A DNA stretch of 64,000 nt, from the NCBI GenBank assembly GCA_024036415.1, contig JAMWET010005002.1, positions 399,501 through 463,500 of the forward strand. The letters run 5' to 3'. The DNA is from Prochilodus magdalenae (taxonomy: Eukaryota > Chordata > Actinopteri > Characiformes > Prochilodontidae). This document shows, in pieces, positions 49,346 through 60,223 of this stretch. The notes under the pieces are model-generated. The model made no database searches and had not been told where the DNA came from. It worked only from the letters and a program-made list of their open reading frames with translations. Numbering within the stretch: the first letter of the stretch is position 1; every line of letters begins with the position of its first letter. A program made the translations under genes and the position numbers.

Positions 49346-52300
49346 ATCAATTATCGGCATCCATATTAATCATGGCTTACACAATTACCTGGTTTTGTTT
49401 AAACAGAGGGGCTGAAAACTGAAATATGTTTATGATTATATACAATTATACTGTGCATTGTATAAAAGTATATTGTGAATGACTAGAATATACCCTCTCT
49501 CAAAGGCATGTTTTTTTTTTTTTTAAAGGATCAAGGATCAAATCATCTACAGGAAATTTAAGGCATTTTCTGCTAATGTTAGTGTATAAATTGTTGCATT
49601 ATATACAATAAATAGTAACATGCAATATAATAAAACAGACACATTTTCATTCAATTATTTAACTTACAATTAATATATAATAATAGTAAACACTTCTTAT
49701 ACCATGAAATATAGTTTGTCTAGAGGCCCCTTTAGGTCATTGGAACTTTCAGTTGCTCGTCATTGTGTACTGGAGTCTTTTGGGAAAATGTTTGCATTTT
49801 GAATCAAATTAGTGAAAGTCTTATAATAAAACAGTGTTCAATGCAGAAATGTGCTGTTAAAGTAGCTAAAGACTGAAATATGTCAACTCAAAGCCTAACA
49901 CTAAATATTAACAGATGAGTGGTTGGGCCTTTAGTTATTTTTTCAGCTTGTTTAACATGCTGTCTTTTAGTGTTGTCGTTGTTGGGCATTTTCGTCGTCT
50001 TATTTGAACAGCTGGACTCTTACTTTTGTTTATAAACTTAGTGGTTCATAGAGCAGCCTTTCAGAGCATAATCATTTTAGTGGCTTGACTTATTAATATA
50101 CAATAATATATGTACATAAGTTTCTATGTGTGCATATATTGAGTGTTTTGCAGTGGCTTTGAACACAACTTGGTCAGTCTTTTTGTGCAAAGATCAAGTT
50201 TTTATAAAATCAACAGAATCAGTGTAGTTGTCACCTTCAGATTGTTTCATCATGATGATGGTTGAATATGGGTGAATATTCTTCATAGCTGGCAGAACTG
50301 ATCAAATGAAGTCATCATCTATAGTAAAACGGGAGAAGAACCTTGGACTCAATTTGTGGGGTATCTGCTGCAGTGTAATTAACTCCAAATGCCTTAAGGA
50401 ATAGTTAGCTCGGCTGCTAATGGCTTCTAGACAGGCCAGTAAATCAGGTCATTGTGTCGCTGTGTACACAGCTGTCATGGGAATTGTGGGTAATGTAGTT
50501 TTACTAACTACTAAATTGCTTGGTTTGAGACATATTGGTTCAAGCTAGCTTAGTATGGCCAGATAACAGGGTTTTTTTGGGAAAACGTAACTGCCATCAT
50601 GGAATGAGTGTAAGATCGACACACACCATCTTACACCGTAACAATCCTAGAATGGCACTACAGAACTCCAAAGCATGTATGCACGTCTGTATTTTCACAT
50701 GTGTTTGTGGCAATGGTGCTCAGCAGCCTGTTAACACACTTTCACGCTTCAGTGCTACCTTATAACACACGCTCAGCACAGTAGAGGGTCAGCTTCCCAC
50801 TAGTTGCTCTTCACACCTGAGGGAAACTTATTGAATCATTCTCTCCCTCTGTCTCTGCTGTGTGTTTCTATGTGGTCCTTGTTCAAATAATCATTTAGAG
50901 TTTCTCAAGCATGAACTGTACACTGAGAGCATTTTACAGGTCAGGTCTCAAATTAATTTACAGAAAGAATGATTTATTGGCAGCACAGTCCATGCAGTTA
51001 GATATTGATCCAATAATACGTATGTTATAAATGAACTATTCTTAATCAACAAATGTATATTATAGAAACGGTTCATATACTACTGATGGTACACTAGCTA
51101 GGTTATTTTGTTGTAGCAACCAAAAAGTATATACACTGAAATATATTAACAATTAGTGATTTATATACACAATAATCCCAAAACTGTAGACAATCAAATT
51201 ATAATAGAAAAAAAATCTGATTTCCATAAGTCAAGCTTTCTGTTTCTGGTTGCTGTGCTTGCTTGTTTCCAGAACGGCAGTGTTTTGCACAGGTACAGAT
51301 TAAGAAGCCTGAATCAAACCTGAGCAATTGTGAACATTCTCTCATTACTGACCTGAAATTCAATTTACTTTATTAGTCTGTATAATTACATTTCTGGGTA
51401 TTAATCTAATCTGAGAAATTAAAGTATGACCATTTCAATAATACAATAACTGAATTACCTTTCACCTTTATAAAGCACACCAGATATTAATGAGAATTTT
51501 AACAAAAAAATAAGTTGCTACAACTTCTTGCTTAGGTACATGGGATTTTTCCCAGTGTTTGTTTATGTGAGTAAACACATCTGTCAACTGAACATGTATA
51601 GATTATTAGTATTATATACAATTAGAAGCAAGCTGTAATATATAACATGACATTGCAGAAAATATGTAAGAGTATTTTTGTCCTTAATAACAGTTACCAT
51701 TTTAAATCTACTTGCTGAGTGACATGGAGACCTGTGGGTGCTCCTTAAAACTTAGTGTCTACTAGTCTACAAAGAGTCACCACTTTCTTGTTGAGAGAAA
51801 TGAGGAGAGATCAGAGGTTCAAACAGCATATGCTGTAGCGCAGAGGCGGATGAGTTCCTGACTGCTAATTAAACCTCATTACCCTCCTGCTCACTAAGCT
51901 TCTGAAGTATTTACTCAGACAGCCATGGTAGAACTCCAACGCTGAGGTGGTGCAAAGAAAGTCTGTTAGTCTCCAGTTGCCCTCTGAAATAGTGTGTGTT
52001 TGTGCCCGTGCGTCTTCAGAGGGAAAGCATCAGTAATGATTCCTCACCCTTTTAACTTACGAATTACTCGCAACACGCAGCTAGAGTGAGATGGAGAAAT
52101 GTTGTTAGAGAGAGAGAGAGAAAGAGAGAGGGAGGGAAAGAGAGTAAAATGAATACACTGTATGCTAATTTATATGGGTATCCTGTAACACAGCCAGTAA
52201 CCGCACTTGAACGCTATCAGAGGAGATAATGACTTACAATGTTTAACATAGTGGTTGTATTACGGAAAGCTACATCCTTTGTTAAAGAAACCCTAATCAC

Positions 52301-55300
52301 CTTGTTAGTAAAGGCATAACCAAGAAAATTCACCCACGTTGTGAGGCTATGTGCATGTCTAGTTGATAGTAAACAGAAGATACTGTATGTTATTTTGTGT
52401 TATTTGAGTCACAGCAACCAAGTTTTCTTTGTTTTGGGGTCATTTGGGGTCATGATGACTTTTTATTTAAACATTTGCTTTGCTAATGTCTCTTTTATAT
52501 AGATAGGACCCTTGTCTTGTGTGACTAAATTTCTGCCTGGGGCATTGCCAATTACAATGACTTTGGCATCTGTGCATTTCCAATGAACCTTCTCTATCTC
52601 ATTCTCCTCCAGTTCACTCTTTTGTCCATCAAAGCACCCATTACCATCTTCTTCCCATCGCCACAGATGTGCAATAACCATAGTCCAGCATGTGTGGACC
52701 ACCCCCTCCTACCCAGGCCTATTGCAGTATGCATAAAGTCCTGCGATGCATGACTGAATGGGGAGTTTGAGGCCTAGCACACTAGCACAGTAATGCGCTT
52801 TACTGCCCCGCAGCTATTGTGGGGACAGCACTTTAAACTGACCGTAATTGCGTTTTAACTGCACTTCCGTAGCAATAAGCCACTCTATTAGCGCTCTACC
52901 TGCCACCCGAATGCGGCTTCCACTGTCCTTTCACTCCCCTGCTGCTACATTGTGGGACAATCCCCTGCTTTTTCAATCAGAACACCTGTGTTTGGGAGAA
53001 AATGACATGGCAACCGGGGCACTTAATGAAATTTGTTTGATTACGATGAAAGCACTACTCCTCTCATATTGTAGACATTAACTGAGGATGTGGCATGTAT
53101 TTACAATACACTTCTGTGGCTAATGGCAGGAATTGATAAGGCAAGCCGCAGACTATTCGTGGAGTCAGTGCCAACATAACAGAGACATAATCCTTCCTTA
53201 GTATACGCATTCATGCCAGTGGCGGAATTATATTCCAAGGCAAACACCTGCCCTGGAAGGCGAACAAAAACTTGGCAAAGTCCCATGACTGGCATCTAAA
53301 TCAAAACAGAGACCCTATCCTCTTCCCTGTGTGCTCTGTGAGTAAACCGGCAGCACAAAATAGCTTATTTTACAGCTTTTGTTTCGTATCGACTATAAAA
53401 ACACAGTTCTTGTTTAATATAACTCTGTATAATTTTTTAGTTTATTATCAGAGTCAATATTGTGGTGACTCAGCTGTATGGTATGACGACATCGACCTCA
53501 ACACATTCAATAAATATATCATAATGAGTGGCAATGGGAAACTGATTGCTGTGGCCTTGGGAGGACTGATCTAAGATCAGCTGGACTGTAATGAGCTCTG
53601 TCAGAAAGGGCAAGTTTGGAATGTTATTACACCATCCAATGAATCCCATCATCATATCATTTGTCACTCTTATGCAGCGTTGCTATAGGATTACACCAGC
53701 GCTCAGTGAGGCTTATAGATGTGGGGTTAGCCAACCCTGCCATGCAAGAAATGAGTTTTCACTGCTCTGTATTCATGTATTTATTGAGGATAATAATATA
53801 TAAGATAACATACATGTAGAGCACACATATAGACGCTGGCTCTGTGGTTGCATATTCATGTTCAGCCAAAGACACAAAACTACATTAAGTTGGAAGGTGA
53901 GGCTGGACTTAAATGTCAGATATATGCTCTGTTACTAAGTGACTTAATATATTTCCCAGTGACATTTAATCACAGTCTGACACTGTTAGCAAGGGCTTTG
54001 CCATTTGTATATGTATGGTATCTGTTATTAACCTTTTCTGATATACAAACGATAGTGTAATCTGGAAATAATCTTACATTTTCTTTTTTCTGCTTCTGCT
54101 ACATCAAATTTTGTTGTATTGGTTCACTTTCTACAGAAATGTATTATACAAGTTATGATATTGCACTACAAGTTATGTCCCCACGCTTCTCTGTTGACTC
54201 TTCTTATAATGGTGTTGGATCTTCTGTATCAGTTTGAGCCAGACTACTTTCAGAGTAGCATGTTTTTACTGCATTATGTCTCTGTGCATTGAGGGTGTGC
54301 TAAGCTTGCAGGTAGGTGGGTAATAAGAAATTTATCGACATCACTTTGTAACAGTGAAAAGGGCTGGACTTTTTCCCCCTCTGGTTTGTACTTTGGGCAA
54401 AATTTACATGAATAAAAAACTACAACATTTATATATGTCTATAAGCAAATATTTATAGACATGGTTTGAGGTGGTTTGTGATTGTGACCCTATTGTTGCA
54501 CCAGGGCCTGTGCTTTTTGTATTCAAAGGCATGGAGTAACCTCTTTATCCCTACCCCAGTGTACCGGTTTGACCCTAAATCTAAACTTAGCTAAATGAGA
54601 GGGTTTCCATATCTGCTAATGATGGTAGTCATTTGTAAATCAAAGTCACAGCTCAAATCACAGATGGACTGTGAGATTTTAGGGTTTTTATGAGGACTGC
54701 TTTGAGCTGCTGAAGTACAGATAGGGGCTCAATGCTGTTCCCAGGACAGTGCTGATAAAGCGAGGTATTACAGCCCCGCAACAGGACATCTTTGAGAAAC
54801 GGGTCTCAGAACAGGTTAGATAAAGTGATGTATCACTGCTGCACAGCTGTGTGCCATCACACACAAACACACGCCCTGTGGACTCGGGCTTTATCTGATC
54901 CAGACTACAGTTCTCTCCCAAGTAGTCTTCTTACTCAAGGTTCTGCAGACCCCAGTGCCTAAACGCTTATGCACTATCTTTGGTTTAACATAAGACTGCT
55001 ACTGTTATTTGTAGTGCACAAGGTATGCAGCTGTGGAATAATTTGATTATTAATAAGTCTGATTATTAGTATCACTATTGTTAATTATCATTATTTTTTT
55101 CCCTTGGGTTTTTTTTATAATATTTTTTTTGCTGGATATTTGTCCGTTAACACATCACACATTTTCTGAGATATCTACATCATTCCAACTGTGGTCTGGT
55201 CTGATCAGGAATGGTTTAATTATTTAAGGCTTTTCCGAATAACTGGAGTACATATATTACATGCTGTATCTCTACTCAGTCAACTGACACTGTTTTACAT

Positions 55301-55354
55301 GCATACAATAATTTGAATTCAGTGTTCTTCTGACCTGCACTCATCTGTTAAAAA

Positions 55355-55525
55355 TCTACCAAACAACTTGACAACTGTTAGGAACTTTCTAGAAACACCT
55401 TTACAGTCTCCTAGCAATAACAAACCAACCACCCGGATTATGAGAGCAACTACTTGGCCACATCTTAACAACCATGTAAAATACCATAGTAACCACCTAA
55501 CACGTCCTAGCAATAGTCGTTGAAT
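55355..55525 (-). repeat. degenerate short tandem repeat, AGCAACCACCTAAC type
   Basis: Several imperfect copies of ACCACCTAACA / CCTAGCAATA / TAACAACCATG at 10-25 bp spacing, resembling a repeat often seen in ostariophysan genomes. No other content. Confidence 0.45.
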
Positions 55526-57224
55526 CGCTTAAGCTGTGCAATCACTCATTTCTTTAGGAAAGGCACTATTCTACATAACTTATATTGTTGGCACCTACTA
55601 CCAATAGCATCTACTAGCACTACACAGTATGGAGGAAATACTGCCAGTATGTTGTTTAATGTAATGTATTAGCATATAATATAATAATAGCATAATGTAA
55701 TAGGAATAATACATAAGCAGTATACCCTGCAATGTATTATAACACGTATAATATGCTATATGTGTTAAAACGAGTAAAAGAATGTCTTTCATTGGTTTGG
55801 AACTGCGTCTGGTCAAGCTTCTCACAATACTTCGTAAAACGGCTAATTATTAAAGTGTAGTTTTTAACTTTATGGCAGTAACAAAATAACAAGCAATAAA
55901 CAAATAAAAATGCTCATGATACTGGTGAAAGGGCATTCTGTTTTACTAGATAATCAACAGCAGCCTCCATTAATGCTTTAGTAATTTTCCCTGTTCTTAG
56001 TTGACTGTGCTGGTACGCAGCCAATACTGTTTCCTTGCTTTCTAGTTTCGGAAAGAAAGCATTATGGTGGACCCTTTGCTGTCAGCTGTTGTGTTTTCAG
56101 AGAAGGCCCATGAAATGGTGTCTCACTGTGTCTTTGTTTAAATGCCGCTTTAATAGAGAAGGCCATTATGGCATCATTAGCAGACAGGCTTTAAACTGCC
56201 AGACCCCCACTGATCAACACAGGCCAGTCTACATAGACCTGAACTCTGGATTTTCCCATTAGAGGAAGGAGGGAAAGAGGGCAGTGTGAAGGAGACGGAT
56301 TAGTTAAAACTTCATTCTATAAAGTTAATTAATGTCAATGATAAATGTAGAGCTTTTTCAGACAGTTATACTACTTTGATGTGTCTAGGGATTCCTTGCA
56401 CAAATACATGTGAGGACCTTGTGATAGCACAAGCATTGGTAATTTAACTGTGCATCATCAGAAAGCCAATGACAGGATAGCTGAATAGCTGGAATGACAG
56501 GATAGCTGGATTGCTTGATTGTTCTAAAATAGCAACAGTCAAAAATGTTTATCTATTATTCTAACCATCAGCTGTAAAACAAATTTGTTCTTTGGCTAAT
56601 GGATGTTTTTCATGATGCATGTAAACAGATGGAGTGGATGTACTGAACGTGGTTTGATAAGCTCCAACCACAAACTGTTAACGAAAAAAAACGGCATTCT
56701 GTGTACTGTGCAAGTACTCTACCGCCATCAAGAGGGCATAGTATGCCATTACATGAGAATTCAAGAAAATCTCACATAGTACTTTACTGCTGATTCATGT
56801 GTCATTATATTTTATGAGTTATTTCAAATGATTTTTAAAAAATTAAATGAACAGATTATAAACGCATAGGCCAAACTATAATTTACAAGTGGTTCTGGCG
56901 AGATTAAGATGGTTTAGGGATATTAATACGAGAGTTTTTAGCAGTCCACAGAGAAGTCATTAACTGCACCCAAAGATTACTTTGCCCCTTGAGATCATTT
57001 TACCTTCATCTCTTTTACAGTACTCTAGTTACCTAGTGTATGTCTTTTAATTAATGTATTTAAAGAACTCTGAGAAGCTAAGCATGGTTTGATATTAAGT
57101 TCATGTTTATGGGTTGGCCGTATAAAAAAAGTTCTGATTAGTCATCAGCATAATTCGTAGATGTGTATTGTCACAGCCCAAATATAAGGACCACCACTAA
57201 ACTCTCTTTTCTCCTTCTCTGCAG

Positions 57225-57451
57225 TGTTCATCATGGCATCTGGTCTGCTAGTGTATCCTTTTGGCCTAAACTCCAGCCTGGTGAAGTCATTCTGCGGAGA
57301 CTCTGACATCTACTATGCTGGCGAATGCCAGATAGGCTGGGGCTACATGCTGGCCATAGTGGGCGTGATGCTCACTCTCTTCCTCCCATTTTTTGCCAAG
57401 TATGCCCCCAAAGAGCAGCTTTCTCCCACACCTCTGCCCACCCTTTTATAA
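57225..57451 (+). CDS. terminal exon of an LHFPL-family tetraspan protein (LHFPL7/TMEM211-like)
   Basis: LHFPL proteins are four-pass membrane proteins; several act as auxiliary subunits of channels or receptors. The exon follows a good acceptor (CTCCTTCTCTGCAG, AG at 57223-57224) and enters in phase 1. It reads FIMASGLLVYPFGLNSSLVK, a CGDSDIYYAGECQIGWGYM block, then the fourth membrane helix GYMLAIVGVMLTLFLPFF and a short tail ending SPTPLPTLL, stop TAA at 57449-57451. The family signature is seen: third helix, YP-G--S, a conserved Cys, then G-C--GW and a last helix. The YYxGxCxxGWGYM spacing resembles LHFPL7/TMEM211 more than LHFPL2-6, from memory. No upstream exon with the first two helices was found, so the rest lies in a missed small exon or outside the window. 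Confidence 0.8.
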
Positions 57452-57540
57452 AGGCTCTGCCATGCGCATTGTATTTGCCCTGAGCTGTTATCTGTTTTCA
57501 GTTCTAGAAAGCAGATCATTCCCTTTCTTTTGTTGTTGAT

Positions 57541-57563
57541 AATGATGATGATGATGATGATGA
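57541..57563 (+). repeat. (TGA)n microsatellite
   Basis: About seven uninterrupted ATG/TGA units, in the probable 3' UTR of the LHFPL-type gene. Confidence 0.9.
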
Positions 57564-59763
57564 AGCCACTATGGAATAAGTGCGCCCAGAAGAGTCATTG
57601 TTTTCATTGTGTGATGTGCTACATTGTCTTCCCTCATTTGATAAGCTACATCCATATGTCGGGCATCCATTATGGTGAAAAACATTTTATAAAACATTGT
57701 TTGGGATTTGAAACACAAACTGACAAGTCCTTTCCCCCTCTGACTATAAGTTAACCCATTTTCCAGGTCAGATGAACTAAATGGAATGGAATATGATGCG
57801 TCAAAATTGGATTTTTTTTTGTAGACAGAACTGCACAAACAGTAAATCTAGCATCCTGAAATAGTCTCCCCCTACAGGGCTTTTATCTAAGACACGTCTA
57901 CATGCAAAAAGTGTGAAGACAAGGAGACACATCCTGCCAAACATCAGGGATTTTCCGGAACATGAGAAGGAAAGCAAGGAATCCTCATATATCTTTCATG
58001 TAATGAGTAATCCTTATCTATCCAGGATGAGGTAAAGTTATAAGAGAGAACAAATATACTGTTCATGAATCTACTGAGGATTGTTTCATTTGGAGTAAGA
58101 TCCTGCGGAAAAATTTAAAGGTTTCAGTATTTTAGAAAGTTTGCCATACGTTTACTGTTGACTTAATGCAGTGCTGATCCTGTAATTACAACACTGTGGC
58201 TAACGGGCAGAATAACAAAAACATAAAATTTCACAAATTGGTTTCTATTAGGGTTTTTTCTATTTTGTTATGTATCGTGGGTTGTGACTACTCAGTGGAT
58301 TTGTCCAGCAGCAGCAAGTAAATGGCTGATGTAGTTGCCGAGCCTATCATTACTTAATTTCCTAATAATTTTTTTTTTTAATTCCTAATTAGTCCTTGCA
58401 GCTACATTACAGCCAGCCAACACAAGCAGCAACTATTCTTTGCCACTGAAACTGTGTTATTTTAGCGAATGATCAGAAATCTAAAACCATGAAATCCGTC
58501 TGTACAAGTTTAATCTTACTTCTTGAGCATTTCAACAGGAAGCTTACAAATGCGTCATGCTGTCTGTTTTGTACTAAAACCTTCTGTTAAACACAATATT
58601 CAGGACTATACAAGATCAGGAGAGAGGCAAATAAATACACCACAATTACAAAAATAAATGAAGCCTGGTTTAGTCAACACTAAGACACTAGATAGAAAAA
58701 AACATTCTGCCCTAACCAACTTGTGCCTTTTACCGTGACTAAAAAGACTTCAATACCTTTTATCAGGTTACCTACTTCTGCTGAAACTGTGGTTTTGTAA
58801 ATGCTTCTTTGTTTTTTTCCCCACTGTGTTGTGCATTTCTTCATATGTCTTGGTTTGTTATATTTGCTGAAGGGATTATTTTGGTTGTAAATTATCCTTA
58901 CTGTAACTTTAGCAACTTTAACATCACATATAGCTGGTATGTGCTGATGCTTCAAAGAACTGATTGTAATAGAGGATCAAAAGGGGCAAAATTAAAAGTA
59001 TTTAAAAGCAGAAAGAATAAATAAGAAAAAAGACCACAAAGGCACTACTGTACTTTATCAGGATGAGTAAAACAGTCTTGCCTGTGTTGGAATATGATCA
59101 AATTAAGATTGCAGCATATTACTGAAGCTTTGACTGTGCACAAAAATACAGCAAAACAGGTGCTCAACAACTTCACAAGCTGATTATGGCCCTCATTTCT
59201 TTATTTTCTGTTAGTATCTTTGTGTAATGTGTTCAGAATGGCAAAATCAGTATGCTAACTCCTCAGCTAAGCATGCAGTGACATCGGACTCTGAATAAAG
59301 CCAACTGAACAAAAGAATTCCTGCAAAGTGTAAGTGTATGCCTTCAAACTTTAGGCATTTTATGTTTTTGAAAATGTTCAAAACTTACACTGATTGCCTG
59401 TGTGCATAAAGGGACAAATCTAAAGGCACTGAACATCAAAAGAAGCCTTCTAAAGAGAAAGAAATCATGCATACATTGCTGGACTCCTCAGATTATGCTG
59501 TAATTATAATAACCTTGGGCACAGTGATCCCTTTTGTCTGTAACAATGTATGTGAAATTTGATCACTCTAACTGATTCTGTAGATTAGTTGTACTGAGTT
59601 ATTCATTGTGTGGTTTTGGCTGTAAATAATTATGTAAGATGGCTATTCATGCTAAAAATGTTTGGTCCTTTTTGAAAGCTATATTTTGAGATATTACCTC
59701 ATTATTGTGTTTGTTTGACTCTTGGTCCTCAACAAAACTTGCTGTTACGTGTTTTCCCTTTGT

Positions 59764-59769
59764 AATAAA
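59764..59769 (+). promoter_or_regulatory. candidate poly(A) signal of the LHFPL-type gene
   Basis: AATAAA followed by a T/GT-rich downstream element. Use of this site would give a 3' UTR of about 2.3 kb ending close to the end of the convergent spata22 transcript. Confidence 0.35.
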
Positions 59770-59984
59770 ATCTTTCGTTAACAAAGAACACTGACGTTTT
59801 TGTGTTTTCAAGTGTAACATGGACCTTGGTTTTAGGCATTTCTGATTTATTCTTGGATTCATGCAGTAGAAATTTAGAACAGATAAACGAATATTCAAAA
59901 ATATGTCATCAAAACTGACAAATGAAATTAAAAAAACAACATCAAACTGTATGATATTTTGAGAGAGATTAACACAATTGAAAC

Positions 59985-59990
59985 TTTAAT
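59985..59990 (-). promoter_or_regulatory. candidate poly(A) signal of spata22
   Basis: ATTAAA on the minus strand about 42 nt after the spata22 stop, followed about 40 nt later by a GT/T-rich tract (59928-59945). A second candidate, AATAAA, lies at 59851-59846. Which is used cannot be told from sequence. Confidence 0.4.
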
Positions 59991-60031
59991 TGTGAATTGT
60001 CCACCTCTAACCTGTTCAGGTCCTCTTCAAG

Positions 60032-60223
60032 TTACATTTCAGTAAGTGCCTGAACCACGTTTCTCATCTCAGAATCTGACATCTTCACAGCCTCCTGGGC
60101 GTTTCTCTGCTCTGAAGAGGAGGCGGGCCGCACTGACACACACACAAGAATGTTCTTGTGTCCGTCATAGTTTCCTACGCAGCGATGCACCTGTCCACGG
60201 ATCAGCCTGGGAAGCACCTGGTC
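60032..60223 (-). CDS. spata22: spata22 terminal coding exon
   Basis: Acceptor GCCCTACAG, phase 0 in, stop TAA at 60034-60032. 64 codons including the stop: DQVLPRLIRGQVHRCVGNYD through SVRPASSSEQ to a VVQALTEM end. This is the most conserved part of the family (LPRLIRG-VHRCVGNYD--KN--CVSVRPAS-SEQ). Confidence 0.95.
   Translation of the reverse strand, partial: DQVLPRLIRGQVHRCVGNYDGHKNILVCVSVRPASSSEQRNAQEAVKMSDSEMRNVVQALTEM

Larger units (their letters stand above)
47736..57224. other. long non-coding stretch, possibly intron of the LHFPL-type gene
   Basis: 9.5 kb without a recognised exon. It includes segment Q, one TG run, a GA run at 52110-52142 and the degenerate tandem repeat at 55.4 kb. 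Because the LHFPL exon at 57225 must have upstream exons, some or all of this may be intron. 47815-47990 and 52730-53080 are repeat-free and compositionally balanced. Confidence 0.4.
57452..60031 (+). other. 3' UTR and intergenic stretch between the two host genes
   Basis: No second coding exon was seen. The first part is probably the 3' UTR of the LHFPL-type gene. Candidate plus-strand AATAAA signals stand at 58630-58635, 59294-59299 and 59764-59769. The last is best supported, being followed within about 30 nt by a T/GT-rich tract (around 59790-59806). A (TGA)n run lies at 57541-57563. Confidence 0.5.

Noticed and set aside
52463..52702. Minus-strand frame with ELEENEIEKVHWKCTDAKVI
   Set aside because: Protein-like composition at first sight but no family match, no start support and no neighbouring exons.
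53272..53574. Open plus-strand frame of 100 codons ending DSAVWYDDIDLNTFNKYIIM...
   Set aside because: No family resemblance, no convincing splice sites or start context; length is within chance for this AT-rich DNA.
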